Shown here piece by piece: positions 11,825-23,848 of a stretch of 64,000 nucleotides of DNA. Numbering within the stretch: position 1 is the first letter of the stretch; every line of letters starts with the position of its first letter. Location of the stretch: the NCBI RefSeq assembly GCF_932294415.1, contig NC_065543.1:44166277-44230276 (forward strand), read 5' to 3'. Source of the stretch: Quercus robur (Eukaryota > Streptophyta > Magnoliopsida > Fagales > Fagaceae). The notes below the pieces were generated by a model. It was not told the origin of the DNA. It was given only the letters and a program-made list of their open reading frames with translations, and ran no database searches. The position numbers and the translations under genes are program-made.

Positions 11825-13990
11825 TTTAATTTTTATAAACTAAAATTCCACAACCTGCAAGATCGATCAAAAGAACTTATTTCTTTCAAATTATTACTTA
11901 AATAATTAAATTCAATACAAACGAACAAACCTTTGTGTTCAGGAATATTCAGAAATACAAAATGATTGGAGATAAAATAGTTCAACATACAAGAATAAGC
12001 ACATACCGTCTTTGCAGAAACTCACAAGATGTACTATGAGATAGAAAAGCAGAATACCAAAGTATCAGAAACCTCAAATTTTACTTAACAACCAAAACGA
12101 GGAAAAAGGAAGTTGCATATCTGTTGATCCAAATAAAAAAAAAAAAGGTCAGTAAATGAAGACTTCTTGCAACAACGTTAGTCAAATCTGCCTAAAACAG
12201 AAAGTTGCATCAATAAAATGTGACATCACAAATCCCACCATTAACACCTCCATTTTGTTAACTTTGACAACCTTATGCTCAGAAGGATAACTAAAGCACA
12301 TCTTTAAGGACATCACCATTAAAGCACAAAGTAGAGGTAAGTAATGTCTAAATAGAAAACATGAAAATAACACAAATCTAACACTAAATAGAGAGAAAAT
12401 TTAAGACAATGGTAATTAAACCATTAATGAGTCAGCAATGGATGTGTATAACATATGCAAGCAATGGAAACCAATATCATAGACCTATTATATCGTGAAG
12501 GAATTAAAGAGTAAGAGAAATAGAGAAAAAATTCACACAATACGATTAAAATGCAACCTATTCCAATTCTAACTCCAGTCATTTCAAAGAAATGGACCTG
12601 TTGTATAAGCTAAAAAATACAGCTTCTGGATCATATTTCTTCAAAGGCTTCATTGCAGCCATTCAGCCAAGAAAACACTACTAGTCCTAGCCTTCTAGGA
12701 AAACCACATACTCCACCATAAAATCTTTTAAATCTTTAGTGCATTAAATCTTGGTGGAACCTGTAGCAGGCTCCATTTAAAGTGATCTTAGGTTGTCGAA
12801 GCCTCCTGTTAGCTCAATCATAAACTTGAAAGCCTTCACACATTTTAGAAGGACAAATATTTGTACCATCATACAATCTAAAGCCACTGTCCTTCAAATG
12901 TCTCCATCTCAAGCTCAAACTAATTACCTTTCTTTATAAGAGAAAGCGCCTATGCTATTATATTGTTCAAAAGCTCTGTATTAGCATATTTATGTTGTCT
13001 TTTTAGCACAACAATTTAGCCCCTAAGCTACAAGCTGATACATTAGCACAGATTATATGTCAAGGATAAACAAAGTTCATGAATCAACAAGTGTATTATT
13101 ATTTAGGTTTCTAATAAAGACCACCACAATGGGGCTATAAAACAACACCAAAAAATATTCCGAAGGGCAAAAACATTCAGGTAAGACAAGTACTGTCAGC
13201 AAATTACAAAATCTATGATAGTGCTCACAAGCACTTATGATCATTTTAAAAGAAAAGGTTAAATATGTAATTTTTTGGAGAAATTATTTCCCACTAAAAT
13301 TAGAAAGAACACTAATGATGCAATCTTTACTCTCCAAATTAACAATTAAAAAAACAATGGGTCATCAACATGCAATCTTTACTCTCCAAATTAACAATTA
13401 AAAAAACAATGGGTCATCAACAAATGATCAAAAAAAAGCAATGCACAGTGTTTGATCCACAATGCAACCACTCAATCCACAACCACTTGCACCATTTTCC
13501 AGTCACAGAAACTACACGGGACCAACAGCAAAACTGTGAAATCTTTATACAAAAACCAGTTCAAATTTCTCATATTCCATCACTTGCTTAGCAAACAAAT
13601 AGAGCATCATTGAAGAACATACAAAATTAAAAATTAAAAATTAAAAAAAAAAAAATTGTGGAATTATTTAAAGCCAAAAAAGGTTCATAACTTTTTACAC
13701 AAAATGAATTGATGATAAGATCTAAGAACTACCCAGGTAACCAAATTCAGAGAGAAACAATGTAAAAACATATATTTGTGGTCCATTTGATTGAATCCTT
13801 ATTAAAAGTGAGAGAAAAATACATAATGAAAACTGGGTGTGTCTTACAATTGCCAGTGAATTTCACGGGTTGACGCTTGAGTTCCTGATCGGAGCAGAGA
13901 AAAACCCAGAAACCAAAATGGAAAGAGAGATTGGGAAAACTCAAAAAAGTGAAATTTGACGAAGAAAAATGAAAATATACGTAACTGAGA
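11825..13990 (-). other. Probable 5' UTR of the UBC gene with a ~2-kb leader intron
   Basis: Just before the ATG at 11824 the minus strand shows a good acceptor, TTGCAG|GTTGTGG, with exon sequence starting at 11854. A donor-like ATT|GTAAGAC lies at about 13851. A TATA box at 14017-14026 would place transcription start near 13990, so a first exon of about 140 bases (13851-13990) and an intron of about 2 kb are inferred. Plant ubiquitin-pathway genes often carry such leader introns, which raise expression. Confidence 0.55.
13318..13421. repeat. Perfect 52-bp tandem duplication
   Basis: A 52-base unit starting ATGCAATCTTTACTCTCC is repeated twice head to tail with no difference (13318-13369 and 13370-13421). 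It lies in the leader intron of the UBC gene. The identity suggests a recent slip or assembly-level duplication. Confidence 0.9.
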
Positions 13991-14016
13991 GATAAAGAAA
14001 GAGAGAGAGAGAATGT

Positions 14017-14026
14017 TATTTATATA
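14017..14026 (-). promoter_or_regulatory. TATA box of the UBC gene
   Basis: Minus strand TATATAAATA, followed downstream by a CT-rich leader (GA repeats on the plus strand at 14001-14012), a common arrangement in plant promoters. Confidence 0.5.
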
Positions 14027-14097
14027 TACATTGAAGGAGACAAGAGAGAGAGAAAGCGTAGGAAATGGGTGTGTGAGAGTTTCGACGTGTTTAGAGG

Positions 14098-14126
14098 CAC
14101 GTGTTAGGAAGTCCGGTTTGCACGTG
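14098..14126. promoter_or_regulatory. Two G-box elements (CACGTG) upstream of UBC
   Basis: Perfect palindromic CACGTG cores at 14098-14103 and 14121-14126; the second is in the strong context GCACGTGGC. They sit about 70-110 bases upstream of the TATA box. bZIP and bHLH factors (ABA, light, stress) bind such sites in plants. Which factor acts here is not known. Confidence 0.55.
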
Positions 14127-14129
14127 GCA

Positions 14130-15713
14130 AGCTAATTTGTGGTTAGTCTGATTTGTGGCGGTGATTAATCAAGCAACCAAAAAAAAAAAAAAATCAAGTT
14201 TCACAGTATTTACATAACAAATTTTAAATAGCAAAATGTTATTAGTAAGTAAAAAAGTAATTTCAGTAGCGGATTTAGATTAGAATCAATAACAACTTAC
14301 CATTTAAAATTTTTTTGTGAAATTATTGTGAATGTTACGTTACTACGGAGTAGTAGAATAAAATAATTGACCCCATAAATTAGGACTAGATTTTTGGTCT
14401 TGCCGCTTTGCATATTGCACTATATGCTCATCTTATCTCCTTTCTAATCTCTGTCTCTAATCTACACATTAATCCTTTCTTGATGCATTTGGGGCTAAAA
14501 AAATAGCTTCAATTTTAAATAATAATAAAAATTGTGGTTTGTCAAGAATATTGCAGCTGAACTAACACTTCCTAATGTTTAAGGCGTAAACATTTAAGAT
14601 TCAAATTCATTCTCCCTAATAATTAAATTATTATAAAAATTTATGATTTAAAAAAATACAATTTCAAACTATTGAAACAAACGAAACCTAGTTTTCTTGT
14701 AAATTTGTACTATTATTTAGCTTATTTATAAGCATTATAAGTAAATTAATCATAGCATGTGTTTAATAAATCTTTTTTTAATAAAAAATAGTAATATTTT
14801 TAGATTGTAACTGTGAGTAGTTGTGGTTTAAGTATAATATAATTAAAATAGTATACAAACAATGGAAAATACATGATAATGCAACATGTAGTGCATGACA
14901 ATGCAAACATACTACTTAAATTACGTGTGTATTTGGATACCGCTTATTTTGTTAAAAACTGAAAACTAAAAAAAATAAAAAAATAATTTCCGATTACTGT
15001 TCACACAAAAAAATACTGTTCATTTGCCTTAATACATTGTTCGTGGGATGTGCAAGAGGTGCTAGTCCTTTTTCAAAAAAAAAAAACGCAAATGCCAATC
15101 CAAACGAAGCCACATGTTTTCTTTGACCAAATTAAGGACACGTTTTGTGCACCACAACGACGTTTACAAGGTAATAAAAATGAATATTATAAGGAATACA
15201 ATAAAATGGAATGGAATACTTATTCAATTATTTTGTTTAGTAACACTAAAGAAATAATTTGAAAAAAAATTATCATTAACATTATCGTCTTTTTTCAGGA
15301 TTTATATCTCCATAAATAATGGTATGCTATCCCTTTTGTCAATACGAATAATATTTAGGTATTTTCAGAATACGAAGAATGGTAGCTCCTCCTCTCACAT
15401 TCATGATGGGGTATTCTCATTAAATTCATAGTAGAATCTATCATGAATATAAGAGTAAGGAATACCATTTATCAATACTTCAAGAATATCTAAAAATTTT
15501 CCTATTAATACTAGCTTTATTTTATTTTTACGCAAGTAAAACAAAGGTAGAGTTACTATTCTTTAATAAATTGATTCTTAAAACTATTGTGCTAAATCAT
15601 TAAAATGCATTAATTTTTGTTATTATAGTTCTTGGTAGTTCCAATGGGGGAAAATTTTCTCTTTCCTTGGATGATTTGTTATAATTCTTCAATAGTATAG
15701 CTTTTAGTGTAAA
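14130..15713. other. AT-rich intergenic with small MITE-like remnants
   Basis: Around 14300-14345 is a half copy of the MITE family seen at 27133-27283. Around 14923-15117 a foldback-like unit has GTGTATTTGGATACCGC on the left and, reversed, TTCGTTTGGATTGGC on the right. No gene was recognised. Confidence 0.4.
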
Positions 15714-15715
15714 CT

Positions 15716-16940
15716 GGTGTGTAATACCATGCTTATACACGGATACAATTAGAATTGCATTATTTAAATTATACATTTTTTTTATAGAAAATGTTCAAAT
15801 TATACATGGTATTGACTTACACCTTTTTTATATCATACATTCTTAAAATATGTAATGGTTTCTAGCTTTATATATATGTAGGGTCACAATTTGGGGCCCA
15901 AGCCCAACAAGTATGGGGTCTTGGTCCAAGGAGCCCAGAAACAATGAATTTGTAGAGAGTGTGCTATAGAACTAGGCCTTAGTGAAGTGGACAATAGTTA
16001 AGGTTAGGCTATACAACAATTAGACATAAACAAATCCTGTTAATACTCATATATTCTCAGTCCGAGGAGATGAGATGAATGTTTGCTGGTTCCTGCTCTA
16101 AGTCTACAGTTATTTTTCTATTCCTCCGTTCTCCTCCTTCTTTTCGGTCCCCTTCCTCATGAGGACTCCCTTTCTTATATAGTCTTTTTAAAGCCATCAT
16201 GGCCTTATACTTGTTGATTATCTGGACCATCACTTGAGTGCTTGTCCCATCGGACACCCCCTCCATCTTTTTGTGAGTTGTGGTAGTCATGGCAGCATTG
16301 TTCACAAGTCCTCTCCACATTAATGTGGCCAGAAAAGTAGGTGCAACGCATTTAATGTGGCAACTGCAGCCTCTCCTTGGACATCTTATGTTTCCTTCTT
16401 TACCATGGGTCTGTGGGACTCGTCCCTGTTACTAATGTCCGTTGGGGTGGGTCCTTCTAGTAGGCAGAGTGTATGTTTTGGACTATTCGTCACGTCCGAT
16501 GAGACATTCCTCCTCTAACCGCCCTTTAAATGTCTTCATGCCCATGAGAACTGGGCTGGGAGTCCTTTTGGCACCCACGTCTTCTCCTCGGACGTGGTTG
16601 ATCTTCTCGTATGGGGCCCAAGGCCCATTGTATAATTTTGGGCCTTTGCCTCTACAATATATATAATTTAGAATTTAATTGGATTTAGATTTTTTGGATT
16701 TTTTACCTAATAATTCACTTGCCACAAAAATTTAAAAATTAAATAAACACATGACACAAAATTAGACTCCAATTTAGAATCTAATTGTATTTGGACTCTT
16801 CAATTTTTACACTCAATAATTTACTTGGCACATAAATTAAAAATTAGATATATACATGGTGTAAAATTGAGAATCCGATTAAAATCAAATTGGATTTTTT
16901 TTTTTTTTTTTTTTTTGAGTTTTGGCCTTCATATATATAT
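15716..16940. repeat. Dispersed repeat, copy A (interrupted by a solo LTR)
   Basis: The parts 15716-15876 and 16657-16940 together align with 59557-60005. Shared blocks include GGATACAATTA, TTCAAATTATACATGGTATT, ATGTAATGGTTTCT, ATATAATTTAGAATTTAATT and CTCTTCAATTTTTACA. The class is unknown and no coding sequence is present. Copy B lacks the LTR, which confirms the insertion point. Confidence 0.75.
15877..16656 (-). mobile_element. Solo LTR (LTR retrotransposon fossil), same family as 4095-4875
   Basis: 780 bases, read on the minus strand TGTAGAGGCAAAG to GTGACCCTACA (TG...CA), flanked by ATATA at 15872-15876 and 16657-16661. The flanks are TA-rich, so the duplication alone would be weak, but the uninterrupted sister repeat at 59.7 kb shows the site without the LTR. 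It shares the ACTCTCTACAAATTCATTG block and the GGGCCTTGGGCC block with 4095-4875. No internal part is present. Confidence 0.85.
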
Positions 16941-17256
16941 TTGGAAAGAAGTTAACTATGCTAGATGATAACGACAATCCTACTTGTTAATATTTGCATA
17001 CACTCAAATCAAGTTGCTATAGACAAATGATATCAAATCCGGATTTTAAAAAATAGAAAACAGAAAAGAAAAAAAAAAGTTATGGATTCATTGTTTGAAT
17101 ATCTTATTATATTAAAAAAAATGATAATAATGAAATCAACAACGTAAAGATGGTGAAAGAGACAAAAGCAACAAGAATTTTTAGGATGGTACCGTGAACT
17201 TGCTAGTGATAGCTAATATATACTAGAGGCCATTTGGGGAAATGTCAAAGAGTTGT

Positions 17257-17943
17257 TAGGGATGTCCACAGGTCGATCTGGGTCGGGTTTGTGCCCAACC
17301 CGTAACCGACTTGATGACATAGGGTTGCCGGAAATAAGACTCGCCGCCGATCGAGAAAACCCACGGATCAAGTCAGATCAGACTCAATTGATCAGCAATC
17401 GGGTCGGTTGAAGCCGAAAAAGATGCTGCCGGAGGTTCCAATCGACAACGATCTACATTTTTTCATCGAATCTTCGCCAAATTTGAGCAAAACCCACTGG
17501 ATCTAGGCAAAATAACCTTAGATCTTTGCCGGATTTGAGCAAAACTCACCGAACCTTAGCCTAAAACCACTTGATTTTTGTCGGAGTTGTTCAAAACCCA
17601 CCGGATCTAAGCCATATTGGAGCAAAACCTATTAGATCATAGTTGGATCTAAGCGAAAACGACGAAATCTGACCAAAAACCGCAAGATCTTCACCAGATT
17701 TGAGCAAAAACCACTATGTTTTTGCCGAATCGGGGTAGATCTAGCCTCTTTCAAGGGCTTAGTCGGCTAAATAGGGTGGCTTAGCTTTTGGAGAAGGAGA
17801 CCCTCCACCTGACTCGCCGGTGTCAGTTGTGGCACTCTGAGACCCACCGCCGACCACCTCTCTCCTCAAATCGAACGGTTTCAGTTTAGGTGGCTCCGAG
17901 TCAAGCAGATTAGTCTGTTCATAGTTGGGTTTGGACAGGCTTA
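17257..17943. mobile_element. hAT-type non-autonomous transposon
   Basis: 687 bases beginning TAGGGATGTCCA and ending, reversed, TAAGCCTGTCCA, with a perfect 8-base duplication AGAGTTGT at 17249-17256 and 17944-17951. The TAGGG.TGT.CA termini and 8-bp duplication are hAT features. Inside, the sequence is GC-rich with many GGGTCGGGT, CCACCGGATC and TTGCCGGA-like short repeats. It has no protein. Confidence 0.8.
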
Positions 17944-18033
17944 AGAGTTGTTACCTAGCTTAAAGAAAAATTCTTAGGAACAAATACTAAAAAGAACTAT
18001 AATACCAATATTACCAAAAAGAAAAATGTTTAC

Positions 18034-18730
18034 TGTGGAGTCCAATAATTTGTGGCCCTGGCCCATTTTTACATTGGGGCTCAAGGCCTGAGCCGAGGAA
18101 GGATATAGCCAATGATGGGTAATAAAAGTCCAAATAGTCTTGAGACACAGCCGAGGATGATTCTGTCCTCGGCATATCCGAGGTCCCCCTAAAAGAAAGG
18201 GCAAAAACGGTATAGGAACAGTTTGGGAAAAAATCTAAAATATCTATGTCAATAGAGAAGGAGACGCTGGATAGTATAACGATCAAGAACAAAGGGAAAG
18301 CTGTCATTACTGCCATTCAATACTCTGCACCTGACAGAGCCATACTCTTCAGCTTTTACAACCACCCCCAACCACTCTAGGTATGGGCTAACAGGACAAG
18401 TCTTAAGTCCTAGGAAATTGAGCTTATACATGGATGCTGGTGAGAGGACAAATGCCCGTATAAAAGGATAAGAGAGGCAGTGTGAGAAGGGGGGGGGGGG
18501 AGGGGAGAACCCGTCCTCCCATCCATGGTGTCCTAGAAACAAGGAGAATAAGAAGAGCATAGAGCTCCCCAGACTCCTCGGACGAGATTCACTGACCGGA
18601 GCCAACCCGAACTACCAATCGGTGACCAAGACCTAGCCTTTCAAACCCACGCTCTATAAATGATATTGTTCGGGTCTTTTTATGTGCGAACCTAACATTA
18701 TTATGGGTCGTTACAAATTGTGTCCTTACA
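18034..18730 (+). mobile_element. Solo LTR (LTR retrotransposon fossil)
   Basis: 697 bases from TGTGGAGTCC to GTGTCCTTACA, flanked by the 5-base duplication TTTAC (18029-18033 and 18731-18735). It is related to the LTRs at 4095 and 15877 through its GAGGCC/CCGAGGA-type stretches and the same ending, but is shorter. It has a G tract at 18489-18500. No internal coding region remains. Confidence 0.85.
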
Positions 18731-18735
18731 TTTAC

Positions 18736-19484
18736 TAACTAATGTATCATAAGAATATGATTAATGTCAATTCAATAACATAATATATATAAATATTTGA
18801 ATTTTTTTTTCTTTTGTAATTAATGATGCATCAATTTGTAAATTTTATATTATAAAATTATAGTCTCTCTAGCATCATTCTAAATGTGATAGACATTATG
18901 ATAAGCAATAGTTATTCTTCATTTAAAAAAAATAAAAACTAATCCTAAATCCTAACTATTGCTCATTAAATATATAAATAAATATATATATATATATATA
19001 TAACTAAACAAGAGAATAGTTATTCAATCCATTACAAGTTTACAAGGTATATTAATTATTGCATACCAAACAAGTCTTTGAGTGATCATTCATGAAGAAA
19101 CATACACTTCTCTCCAAAGAGAAGGAATTTCAAGTTGACAAAGGAACGATCACATTCGTGGGATAGTAGAAAAAGACGAAGACCTCCTAGTAAATATATA
19201 AATTGCTTCAAAATCAAATGTGTACAATAATTTTGATTAAGATTTCACAATCAAATAAAGATACTATTCCAGCAACAATGTCCCATGCACCCGCTAAGAA
19301 AAGAACTAAAGCACCAATAAAACAATAAAGAACTTCCATCTTGATCGATAGATTCGATATAATAGCTAGCAATATTGAGATTTGAGTATCAATAGAAGAA
19401 AAAAGAAAACATTATTATGCAAGATAATAATGCAAAGACAATAGAAAGATAGCTTCAAATACTCTGACAAAGAAGTCATTTTTG
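18736..19484. other. AT-rich intergenic, no gene seen
   Basis: Contains a TA microsatellite near 18981-19003. The right part is the 3' flank of the small HLH gene. Confidence 0.4.
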
Positions 19485-19703
19485 CTAGTGCAATCCGAGA
19501 ATAGATTTCAATACATAAACTTGCAGCCTCAAACGCAGAATGCAGCTAGCTGTATGAACAAAAAGTCTATCGAGCTGAAGACCATGCCCACCAGGCACAA
19601 TGCTCTTGAGCTTTTGGACTTTAATTCGAACTAACCTTTGCCTTCTTCTCCTCCTCAAACCCATTCTTTGGTTACATAAATACCTCCTTGGAGCTAAACC
19701 CAT
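19485..19703 (-). CDS. Small HLH protein (atypical bHLH, UPBEAT1/PAR-like group)
   Basis: A 72-codon frame from the ATG at 19703 to the stop at 19485. An Arg-rich start (GLRRRRRQRL) is followed by a helix-loop-helix: helix 1 VRIKVQKLKSIVPG, a loop GHGLQ, and helix 2 LDRLFVHTASCILRLRLQVYVLKSI. The pattern KLKSIVPGG...LFxxTAxxIxxLxxQVxxL is that of plant atypical bHLH proteins such as UPBEAT1, PAR1/2 and IBH1-like factors, which regulate growth by pairing with other bHLHs. The classic E-box-binding Glu-Arg pair is not visible, so DNA binding is doubtful. A TATA box lies at 19811-19819, and a short upstream ORF (19768-19736) precedes the start. An in-frame extension upstream lacks an ATG. The exact family member is not certain. 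Confidence 0.6.
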   Translation of the reverse strand: MGLAPRRYLCNQRMGLRRRRRQRLVRIKVQKLKSIVPGGHGLQLDRLFVHTASCILRLRLQVYVLKSILGLH

Positions 19704-19735
19704 TATAACTCTGATGATCAGCAAGCTCAACAATT

Positions 19736-19768
19736 TCAATAAAATCTCATGCACGTACACACCCACAT
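19736..19768 (-). promoter_or_regulatory. Upstream ORF before the HLH gene
   Basis: The first ATG after the TATA box opens a ten-codon frame (MWVCTCMRFY, then stop) that ends 32 bases before the main ATG. uORFs in bHLH-gene leaders are known to hold back translation; whether this one does is unknown. Confidence 0.4.
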
Positions 19769-19810
19769 CAAGAGAAATAGACTATAGGGAATGGAAGTGA
19801 GTTAAGGGTT

Positions 19811-19819
19811 TTTTATATA
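19811..19819 (-). promoter_or_regulatory. TATA box of the small HLH gene
   Basis: Minus strand TATATAAAA. A start site near 19785 would give a leader of about 80 bases. Confidence 0.5.
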
Positions 19820-19829
19820 CAAAGTAAGT

Positions 19830-22800
19830 AAGATTGATCAGGTAAAAATTGAAAGTAGCCATGTGAGGCCTAACTGGCTATGGGTTTGATTTTGTGGAGA
19901 GAAATGTAACATGAGTCTAGAAGCGGCCCAGTTATTTGTTCCTATCCGAAAGAAGTCAATTTTTGAATCGGTTTGGAAGGGACTACTCACGTGTATGGCA
20001 GCTTTTGAATTTATTAGCCACTAGTTTTTCTGAGATCATGACAATATATCTGTCCTCGGAATCCTCGAATTCTGGCACCTGTCTTTCCGTGATCACATGC
20101 ATGGAACTGAGCTTATTAATTTGGTCCCCCACAATACGAGAAGATCGAATCGATTAATTGGCTGACAAGATTTGAATGATCATGATACAATTCTATTGAT
20201 CATTGTGTGCATATAAGACAGTATTTCAGAAATTGCAACAAAGAAATGGATGAAGCTTGTGAGTTGTGTGACACTAATCTTTCTGTCGGTTTGGAAAAAA
20301 CAACTTCAGCACAACATCTTAGTTTTCAATAATTTTATCTTCTTCTTTTATGGTCTGTTAGTGAGGCCATTTCTCTACAAATCTTATTCTTAATCACCTT
20401 AAAGGATTGAGTTTAAAAATGGCAATGTAAGTTTATCTTGGCCCAAGAGAATGAGCTCAAACATGTTCATGTATTGAGGTAGGGAAATCTTTTTTCCTAG
20501 GGTGCTAATCTGCCCACCAAGTAATTCATTTCTAGTTAAAAAGGGGAAAAAAATGGATTCAGCTCAACAAAGCATGATCATTATGAGATAATATGTATTG
20601 AGTGTTGCAGTACACCATGATTTACTCGATGAGATAATAAGTAACAAGCTCTTTAAAACCAATTTAATTAGTTTATTTGTTGTTGTAACTTGTAATGTAG
20701 TACACACTGATTCTATCTAGTTCAGCTTTATCTCTGTTAATTAGAAAGTGGTAAACATTCATTTCTGTGGTTTATTCAGTCCTATAACGAATTTTCTTTG
20801 ATATAATTTCAAGATAAATTTAGTTATTCCTTCCTCCTCGAATATGCTCGAAGCAGGCTATGCATGAGTTGAACTAATTTTCGGGTTTACTCAACTCAAA
20901 CCCAACCTAACTATATTGGTTTTGCCGATAACACAAATTAACCACCAACTTAATTGTTTCTAAAAATAAGTGAATAAAACAAATAGAGAATTATGTGCAT
21001 GATAAAGACACACATGACGTACGTTTCAGGTTAATTTGGCTATGTAAGTTTAGTTTTAGATATGCCCTTCAAAAATAGAAAGTTTAGTTTTAGATATAAA
21101 ACTAAATTTTAGTTAAGCTCGTTTAGCTTATCAATCTTATGAAGAATAAGCTAAATAAGGAATTGACCCCTAATTAAAGAAATTTTGAAGTAGCCTACTC
21201 TTAAAATCTGCATTGATTTATTCATACCACAATGGATTAAGTAGCTACTTTATCCATTCTCCTTTCTCCTTAATTCTAATCTTGACATTATGCATAAACT
21301 CTTAAACATGGGCACTAGGTTTTACACAATAATTGGCAGAAAATCAAAGTCGCTGCAATAAATTCTAGATTTTGGTATATATAGGAAGATATATACTCTT
21401 GCATACATTGTCTACTCTTTGATGAACTATAGGAAGAATGAAAATGGTAAAAGCTGCGATCAAAGTGGTTTTCCTATTTAGGCATTATCATAGTAGCATA
21501 AATTACAAGAAATTATTCTTGCATGCATCATCTACCCTTTGATGAATTTATTTGTGTTTTCCTTGTTCTTTGTAGATGTTACATTAAAAGTTCCTTGGGT
21601 GGATTTTCATTTACCTAAGAAACACAATTCCTTCCATATTAACTAGCTTATGGCCAAGAGCTTAATTGTTCAACTTAATTATATCTCCTAGTGTTTCCAA
21701 CAAAGATGTTAGGAAATATCTAGGATTTAAATCCACCCCCCCCCCCCCCCCCCCCCCAAATTGCAATTATTGAATTTATCAAAAAAGAAGAAGTAAAAAA
21801 AAGTATATTTTCAGCCCTTTAAGTTTGAGATTATTTTCCTTTTAGCTCTTTACATTTCTAAATTTTCATTTTGGCTCTTCATTTTTATGATTTAGTTTTC
21901 ATTTAAACCCTTAATTGAAAACAACCCTAAACTTTAAGTGCTACGAGTGTACTCTAGTTATTAAAAAAAAAAAAAAACACACAGAAGTGTAATATATATA
22001 TATATATATAACTTTTTAGTATACATAGAAGTGTAATAAGTTCAAATTAAGGTTTTTTTTTTTATTAATAATGTTTTCTAAATTAGATGTATGAATTTGC
22101 ACAAAATTAGAGTATAATTGGAAGCATCTTAACATAAAATTGGAGTACATTGAATTCAAATTTATTTATATTTTCTAAATTTAAATACATAAATTTGCAT
22201 GTAAATATTATTAACAAAAATTAGAGTATAATTAGAAGCATCTTGACATAATTGGCTCACATTGAAAACTTAAAAGGTAATTGCTTTTGCGATTATAAGA
22301 CGGTAAAAAGTAGCCTTTTTGGATGCAGCAAATTTTCTTGGGAGAAGTCTCCGTCTTGGCACCCGACAATACCTTGAAGGATTAGTCTTAGAATAAAAAC
22401 CTAGGGACATATTGGAAAACCAAAAAAAAAAAAGTTAGTTTTTTGCGCTTTTTTTTTTTTCTTTTCCCCCTACCATTTATGGATTCTAATAAGGTCTTGT
22501 AATAATGAAGCTTCTTTTTTTGTTTTTTTTCTACAGCTGATTGTTCAACCAGTTTTGGATCTATTTGTGGGTCCCAGTTTTATGTTTATGTTTAAAAAGT
22601 TATGTCCAATTAACTATTTGTAGGTCTCACTTTACAATTTTGTTTGGAAGTTAGATTAATTAACTATTTGCGTGTCTCACTTTATTTATGTTTTTTATAT
22701 ATTTTTTTGTTTCAGTATTTTTAATAAAAAATCAATCAATTTTATTTAACCTTTAACTTTATAAATAGTATTTTCAACGATAACAAAATAAAACTTTCAA

Positions 22801-23100
22801 CAAAAAACTAAATAATTAGTTGTTCTCAGATGAAAATCAAATACTGTTCTAACAGCCAAATTTTTCCTAGTTTATAGTTCATGTATGTTTAAACCAAGTT
22901 GGACGCAATATCTTTATCTTGTTTTCTACCGATTCTTCCATGAAAATTATGCTAAATTGCTAATAGTTTGACACAAGGTGAGAAATTTTCCACTTCCATT
23001 TGGACTCAAAAAGTAAAGATGGAAAAATTAAGAGTAATTAATATCAACTTAATCATGAAAACTTACGTTTCAGTCTTCTGCTATCTAATACATGAAACTT
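19830..23100. other. Long AT-rich intergenic stretch
   Basis: About 3.3 kb without a supported exon. It holds a 22-base C tract at 21736-21757 and a TA repeat near 21993-22010, plus scattered low-complexity sequence. No terminal repeats could be paired with confidence. Confidence 0.4.
21736..21757. repeat. Poly-C tract (22 C)
   Basis: An uninterrupted run of 22 cytosines, rare in so AT-rich a setting. Its complement is a G run able to form a quadruplex. Confidence 0.9.
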
Positions 23101-23817
23101 CTAATCCCACACGTGTTCTTTCTCTTCATTCATTCCCTTCTGTCTATCTACTTCCTTCCAGCTCCAACCAGCTCCAGTGGTTTGTGAGGGGATAGAAAAC
23201 TCAAGTGGTGAATAATCATGCAAGTCATGAAGCAGAGGTGGGGATGGTGTTGGCACTACAGAAGGGAGTTTCGAGAGGAGCGCCTCGAGGCTGCTCATTG
23301 AAGGAGTAATCATCAGCTGCTGATTGAAGTTAATATTATAGAGATGTTCCATTGTTGATAAGGAAGAGTGAACTGTATGAGACGGTGAAGTGTAATGTGG
23401 ACTCCAATGGTTGAACTCGTGAAGCTTGAATGGTGTTGTTGGTGATGATGATGATGTTGGGTGAGGTAGGAGGAAACCAGGGACACCATGAAAATAATTG
23501 AATATATTTTGTACTTGAGCAACGTAGCTGGGGTCTTCTGCTACCTGAAATGCCATGAATGAGAGAGATGATGGATATTGATGTATGTTGAGTGAGTGTA
23601 CAGACATGCATATCTAGCTAGTTGGAGGGAGAGAGAACCTTGTTAACAGCTCCCAATTGAAGAACACCTTCTTTTACTGCAATTAGAGAGATTGTCTGCA
23701 ACATTTATGGAAAATATCAATTAATATTTCAAATATTTTCTTGTGCGTAAATATGGTTTCCATTTTTAAGATTTTATTTCATTTACGTGACACTGACTTG
23801 GTGCACATCTTTCTTCT

Positions 23818-23848
<31 letters not shown>

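Noticed and set aside
19704-19766. N-terminal extension of the HLH protein
   Set aside because: It opens with GTG, not ATG, and would overlap a uORF; the first in-frame ATG is at 19703.
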